Of a stretch of 44,437 nt of DNA, positions 41,678-44,437 are shown one piece after another. The translations under genes were made by a program, and so were the position numbers. Numbering within the stretch: the stretch's first letter is position 1; every line of letters starts with the position of its first letter. Source of the DNA: Stenotrophomonas sp. PS02298 (lineage in GTDB: Bacteria; Pseudomonadota; Gammaproteobacteria; Xanthomonadales; Xanthomonadaceae); assembly GCF_029959445.1 (NCBI RefSeq), contig NZ_JASCOR010000018.1:1-44437 (forward strand). Direction: 5' to 3'. The notes below the pieces were generated by a model, which was not told the origin of the DNA, made no database searches, and was given only the letters and a program-made list of their open reading frames with translations.

Positions 41678-42552
41678 CTGCCGTTGTTGACGAAGCGGGC
41701 TGGTCGTACTGGCCGGCCCCGGCCAAGTTGAACCTGTTTTTGCATATCACCGGCCGTCGCGCGGATGGCTACCACGTGCTGCAGACCGTATTCCGGCTAC
41801 TGGATTGGGGTGATCGCATCGGGCTGCGCCTGCGTGAAGATGGTCAGGTGCATCGGGACGGGCCATCGGTGGCTGGTGTAGCCGAGGCTGATGATCTGGT
41901 GGTTCGTGCGGCCATCGCGCTGAAAAATGCCACCAATTGCGGCAAAGGTGTCGATATCCGGGTCGAAAAGCGGATCCCTGCCGGTGGCGGCTTTGGCGGT
42001 GGCTCATCCGATGCGGCAACCGTGCTGGTGGCGCTGAATGCGCTATGGGGCACTGGTCTGGACGAGGACGCGCTGGCCGCACTTGGTGTCGGCCTAGGCG
42101 CCGATGTACCGGTATTCGTGCGCGGGCGTAGCGCCTGGGCCGAAGGTGTGGGCGAATTGCTGACGCCGATGGAATTGCCGGAAGCATGGTATTTGCTGGT
42201 GGATCCGGGCGTTCATGTGCCCACGGCTGAACTTTTCCGTTCACAGCATTTGACGCGGGATGCCAAGCCCGTGAAAATAGCGGACTTCGCTTCCGGGACC
42301 GTCCTCGGAAATGCGTTCGAGCCGGTACTACGGCGCCAGGAACCTGCCATCGAGGCGACGTTCCAGGCCTTGTCAGGTATTGGTCGGGCACGACTCACGG
42401 GGTCGGGAAGCGGTTGTTTCGTCGAGTTCGCCACGCGCGCTGCTGCAGAGCAGGCCTTGGCGGAGTTGCCGCCGCAACTGCGAGCATGGGTAGCTGCGGG
42501 TGTTGATCGCTCGCCACTGCTGGATGCGCTGGATACGACGGGAATTGTTTGA
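41674..42552 (+). CDS. ispE: 4-diphosphocytidyl-2-C-methyl-D-erythritol kinase
   Basis: IspE is the ATP-dependent kinase of the MEP isoprenoid pathway. The 292-residue GHMP-family protein has [21 protein letters not shown] split across residues 14-34 and the ATP-binding loop [14 protein letters not shown] (102-115), with a C-terminal [14 protein letters not shown] 41674 overlaps the lolB stop. The stop codon lies only 3 nt before a tRNA-Gln gene. Confidence 0.97.
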   Translation: MTAVVDEAGWSYWPAPAKLNLFLHITGRRADGYHVLQTVFRLLDWGDRIGLRLREDGQVHRDGPSVAGVAEADDLVVRAAIALKNATNCGKGVDIRVEKRIPAGGGFGGGSSDAATVLVALNALWGTGLDEDALAALGVGLGADVPVFVRGRSAWAEGVGELLTPMELPEAWYLLVDPGVHVPTAELFRSQHLTRDAKPVKIADFASGTVLGNAFEPVLRRQEPAIEATFQALSGIGRARLTGSGSGCFVEFATRAAAEQALAELPPQLRAWVAAGVDRSPLLDALDTTGIV

Positions 42553-42555
42553 TGC

Positions 42556-42632
42556 AGGGGCGTCGCCAAGAGGCCCAAGGCACCAGGTTTTGATCCTGGC
42601 ATTCGTAGGTTCGAATCCTACCGCCCCTGCCA
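42556..42632 (+). tRNA. tRNA-Gln (anticodon UUG)
   Basis: The 77-nt gene folds as a cloverleaf: acceptor AGGGGCG pairs with CGCCCCT, D stem GCC/GGC, anticodon stem CCAGG/CCTGG with loop TTTTGAT (anticodon TTG), T arm GTAGG-TTCGAAT-CCTAC, discriminator G and encoded CCA. It reads CAA. It sits between ispE and prs, as in Pseudomonas, and is probably cut from the operon transcript. Confidence 0.97.
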
Positions 42633-42740
42633 CACACTCCCAACGCTGTAAGCGCAATGGATGTGCGCCAGTCACACCTGCGCCATCACTGCAGTACTCA
42701 CGTTTCCATTTGCTACTCGCCCCCGCCCGAGAGAGCTGTC

Positions 42741-43700
42741 ATGCAAGATTCCCCGAACCTGCTGGTCTTTTCCGGCAATGCCAATAAACCTCTTGCACAG
42801 AGCATCTGCAAGGAACTCGGGGTAAGGCCGGGCAAGGCGCTGGTTTCCAAGTTCTCCGACGGTGAAGTACAGGTCGAGATCCAGGAAAACGTGCGTAAGC
42901 AGGACGTTTTCGTCGTTCAGCCGACCGGTGCTCCCAGCGCCGAGAACCTGATGGAACTGCTGGTGATCATCGACGCGCTCAAGCGCGCGAGCGCTGCATC
43001 CGTCACCGCGGTGGTGCCGTACTTCGGCTACGCCCGCCAGGATCGCCGCATGCGCTCCTCGCGCGTGCCGATCACCGCGAAGGTTGCTGCAAAGATGTTC
43101 TCGGCCGTGCATACCGACCAGATCCTCACGGTCGACCTGCACGCCGATCAGATCCAGGGTTTCTTCGACATGCCGGTCGATAACGTCTATGCGTCGCCGC
43201 TGCTGCTGGCCGACATCTGGCGTGTCTACGGCACCGACAACCTGATCGTGGTCAGCCCGGACGTAGGCGGCGTGGTACGCGCCCGCGCCGTGGCAAAGCG
43301 CCTGGATGATGCCGACCTGGCCATCATCGACAAGCGCCGTCCGCGTGCCAACGTCGCCACCGTGATGAACATCATTGGTGACGTCGAGGGCAAGACCTGC
43401 GTGATGGTCGACGACATCGTCGACACCGCCGGCACCCTGTGTGCTGCCGCTGCCGCCCTCAAGGCGCGCGGTGCACTCAAGGTTGCCGCGTACTGCACCC
43501 ACGCCGTGCTCTCGGGCCCGGCGGTGGACAACCTGAACAACTCCCAGCTCGATGAGCTGGTGGTGACCGACACGATCCCGCTTTCCGAAGTGGCCCGCGT
43601 CTGTCCCAAGATCCGCCAGATCAGCGTGGCCGAAATGCTGGCCGAGACGATGCGCCGCATCGCCTTCGGTGAGTCGGTCAGCTCGATGTACGTGGATTGA
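42741..43700 (+). CDS. prs: Ribose-phosphate pyrophosphokinase
   Basis: Prs makes phosphoribosyl pyrophosphate from ribose 5-phosphate and ATP for nucleotide, histidine and tryptophan synthesis. The 319-residue protein has the ATP-site [11 protein letters not shown] (93-103), the metal-binding [12 protein letters not shown] (131-142) and the PRPP loop [12 protein letters not shown] (221-232). ATG 42741 is chosen as it matches the usual start of the protein; the frame is open to 42657 but that covers the leader after the tRNA. Confidence 0.98.
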   Translation: MQDSPNLLVFSGNANKPLAQSICKELGVRPGKALVSKFSDGEVQVEIQENVRKQDVFVVQPTGAPSAENLMELLVIIDALKRASAASVTAVVPYFGYARQDRRMRSSRVPITAKVAAKMFSAVHTDQILTVDLHADQIQGFFDMPVDNVYASPLLLADIWRVYGTDNLIVVSPDVGGVVRARAVAKRLDDADLAIIDKRRPRANVATVMNIIGDVEGKTCVMVDDIVDTAGTLCAAAAALKARGALKVAAYCTHAVLSGPAVDNLNNSQLDELVVTDTIPLSEVARVCPKIRQISVAEMLAETMRRIAFGESVSSMYVD

Positions 43701-43805
43701 TGCATCCGGTCCCCGGCTTGCCGGGGATCATCACGGGCTCTTCTGGTCGCGGAAGAGTCTTTACGCAACGCCGCGAGGCGATGCAACAACCTAGAGTAGT
43801 CAACA
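43701..43805 (+). other. Hairpins in the prs-rplY spacer
   Basis: Two stems occur: TCCCCGG-CTTG-CCGGGGA (43710-43727) and CTCTTC/GAAGAG (43738-43743 and 43752-43757). Neither has a following T-run, so they look like RNA-processing, stability or partial attenuation structures and not full terminators. Confidence 0.5.
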
Positions 43806-44408
43806 ATGGCAAATTCCCACGAAATCAAAGTCGCCCGTCGTGACGTGCAAGGTCAGGGTGCGAGCCGCCGCCTGCGTCACGAAGGCGTGGTCCCGGGTAT
43901 CGTTTACGGTGGTGACAAGGAGCCGGTGAAGGTCCAGTTCAACCACAACGAAATCTGGCTGGCCCAGTTCAACGATTGGTTCTACTCGTCGATCATCGAC
44001 CTGAACCTCGACGGCACCATCCACAAGGTGCTGCTGCGTGACATGCAGCGTCACCCGTACAAGCAGCTGGTCATGCACCTGGATTTCCAGCGCGTGAACG
44101 AAAATGAAGTGCTGCACGCTTCGGTGCCGCTGACCTTCATCAACGAAGACACCTCGCCGGCTGGCAAGGCTGCCGACGTGCTGGTCACCCACGAACTGAA
44201 GGAAGTGTCGATCGCTTGCTTGCCGAAGGACCTGCCGGAGTCGATCGAAGTCGACCTGGGCGAGCTGAAGGCTGGCGACATCATCTACCTGTCGGGCCTG
44301 AAGCTGCCGGCTGGCGTGGAAATTCCGGCTCTGAAGCTGGGCAAGGGCCATGACGACGCCGTTGTCATCGCCAAGACCGCCGCTGCAGAAGAAGCAGCAG
44401 CCGAGTAA
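43806..44408 (+). CDS. rplY: Large ribosomal subunit protein bL25 (Ctc/TL5 form)
   Basis: bL25 binds 5S rRNA in the large ribosomal subunit. The 200-residue protein is the long two-domain form: an N-terminal 5S-binding domain (about 1-95, with RRDVQGQGASRRLRHEGVVPGIVYGG split over residues 8-33) and a C-terminal beta domain ending in an Ala/Glu-rich tail. It follows prs as in many proteobacteria; pth is expected next but lies beyond the window. Confidence 0.96.
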   Translation: MANSHEIKVARRDVQGQGASRRLRHEGVVPGIVYGGDKEPVKVQFNHNEIWLAQFNDWFYSSIIDLNLDGTIHKVLLRDMQRHPYKQLVMHLDFQRVNENEVLHASVPLTFINEDTSPAGKAADVLVTHELKEVSIACLPKDLPESIEVDLGELKAGDIIYLSGLKLPAGVEIPALKLGKGHDDAVVIAKTAAAEEAAAE

Positions 44409-44437
44409 TCGGCCATGTTGCGCCCGCTCTTCGGAGC

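Overview
The window is GC-rich gammaproteobacterial chromosome and looks like Xanthomonadaceae, most probably Stenotrophomonas. The reasons are: GTAG-initiated palindromic repeats of the kind described as SMAG elements in S. maltophilia; an ahpC-ahpF-oxyR cluster; a proline iminopeptidase and an O-GlcNAc-transferase homologue whose catalytic residues sit at, or one residue from, the published Xanthomonas campestris positions; and a tandem pair of secreted subtilases like StmPr1/StmPr2. No plasmid, phage, insertion sequence or CRISPR array is visible. Species assignment is inference.

Layout. 0-3.6 kb (minus): peroxide-stress cluster ahpC, ahpF, oxyR with an OxyR-like operator before ahpC. 3.8-5.8 kb (plus): prmC and pip. 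5.8-6.1 kb: repeats plus two inverted DnaA-box sequences. 6.1-9.2 kb: LysR regulator divergent from a DHA2-type MFS exporter coupled to an acidic protein of unknown function. 9.2-9.5 kb: repeat cluster that supplies the stop codons of both flanking convergent genes. 9.5-12.4 kb (minus): overlapping four-gene operon (nitroreductase-like, 5'-3' exonuclease, Nudix hydrolase, N-formylglutamate amidohydrolase-like). 12.7-15.0 kb: DUF1631 protein. 15.1-20.5 kb: proton-translocating transhydrogenase genes, in which the first alpha gene is separated from the rest by a 109-bp tandem repeat array and an opposing three-gene ECF sigma-factor operon. 20.5-22.4 kb: AraC regulator, an empty stretch and a small membrane protein. 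22.5-24.3 kb: sufT and ilvE. 24.6-29.5 kb: two paralogous S8 proteases. 29.6-31.9 kb (minus): ybaK with a short asparaginase, then wrbA with a DUF2069 membrane protein. 31.9-33.8 kb: YihY-family membrane protein and a thioredoxin-like lipoprotein. 34.2-39.3 kb (minus): ppk2, a GT41 O-GlcNAc-transferase homologue, and hemA-prfA. 39.3-44.4 kb (plus): the operon TPR protein, lolB, ispE, tRNA-Gln, prs, rplY.

Most content is conserved core metabolism. Links inside the window include PrmC, which methylates the GGQ glutamine of RF1 (prfA, 32 kb away), and OxyR, which should control ahpC. The least explained parts are the sigma factor/membrane protein/DUF3106 module inside the transhydrogenase locus with its extra membrane protein, the repeat architecture (109-bp and 99-bp tandem units, nested palindromes, stop codons inside repeats), and the DnaA-box pair. 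I did not find a large unknown defence or biosynthetic system.
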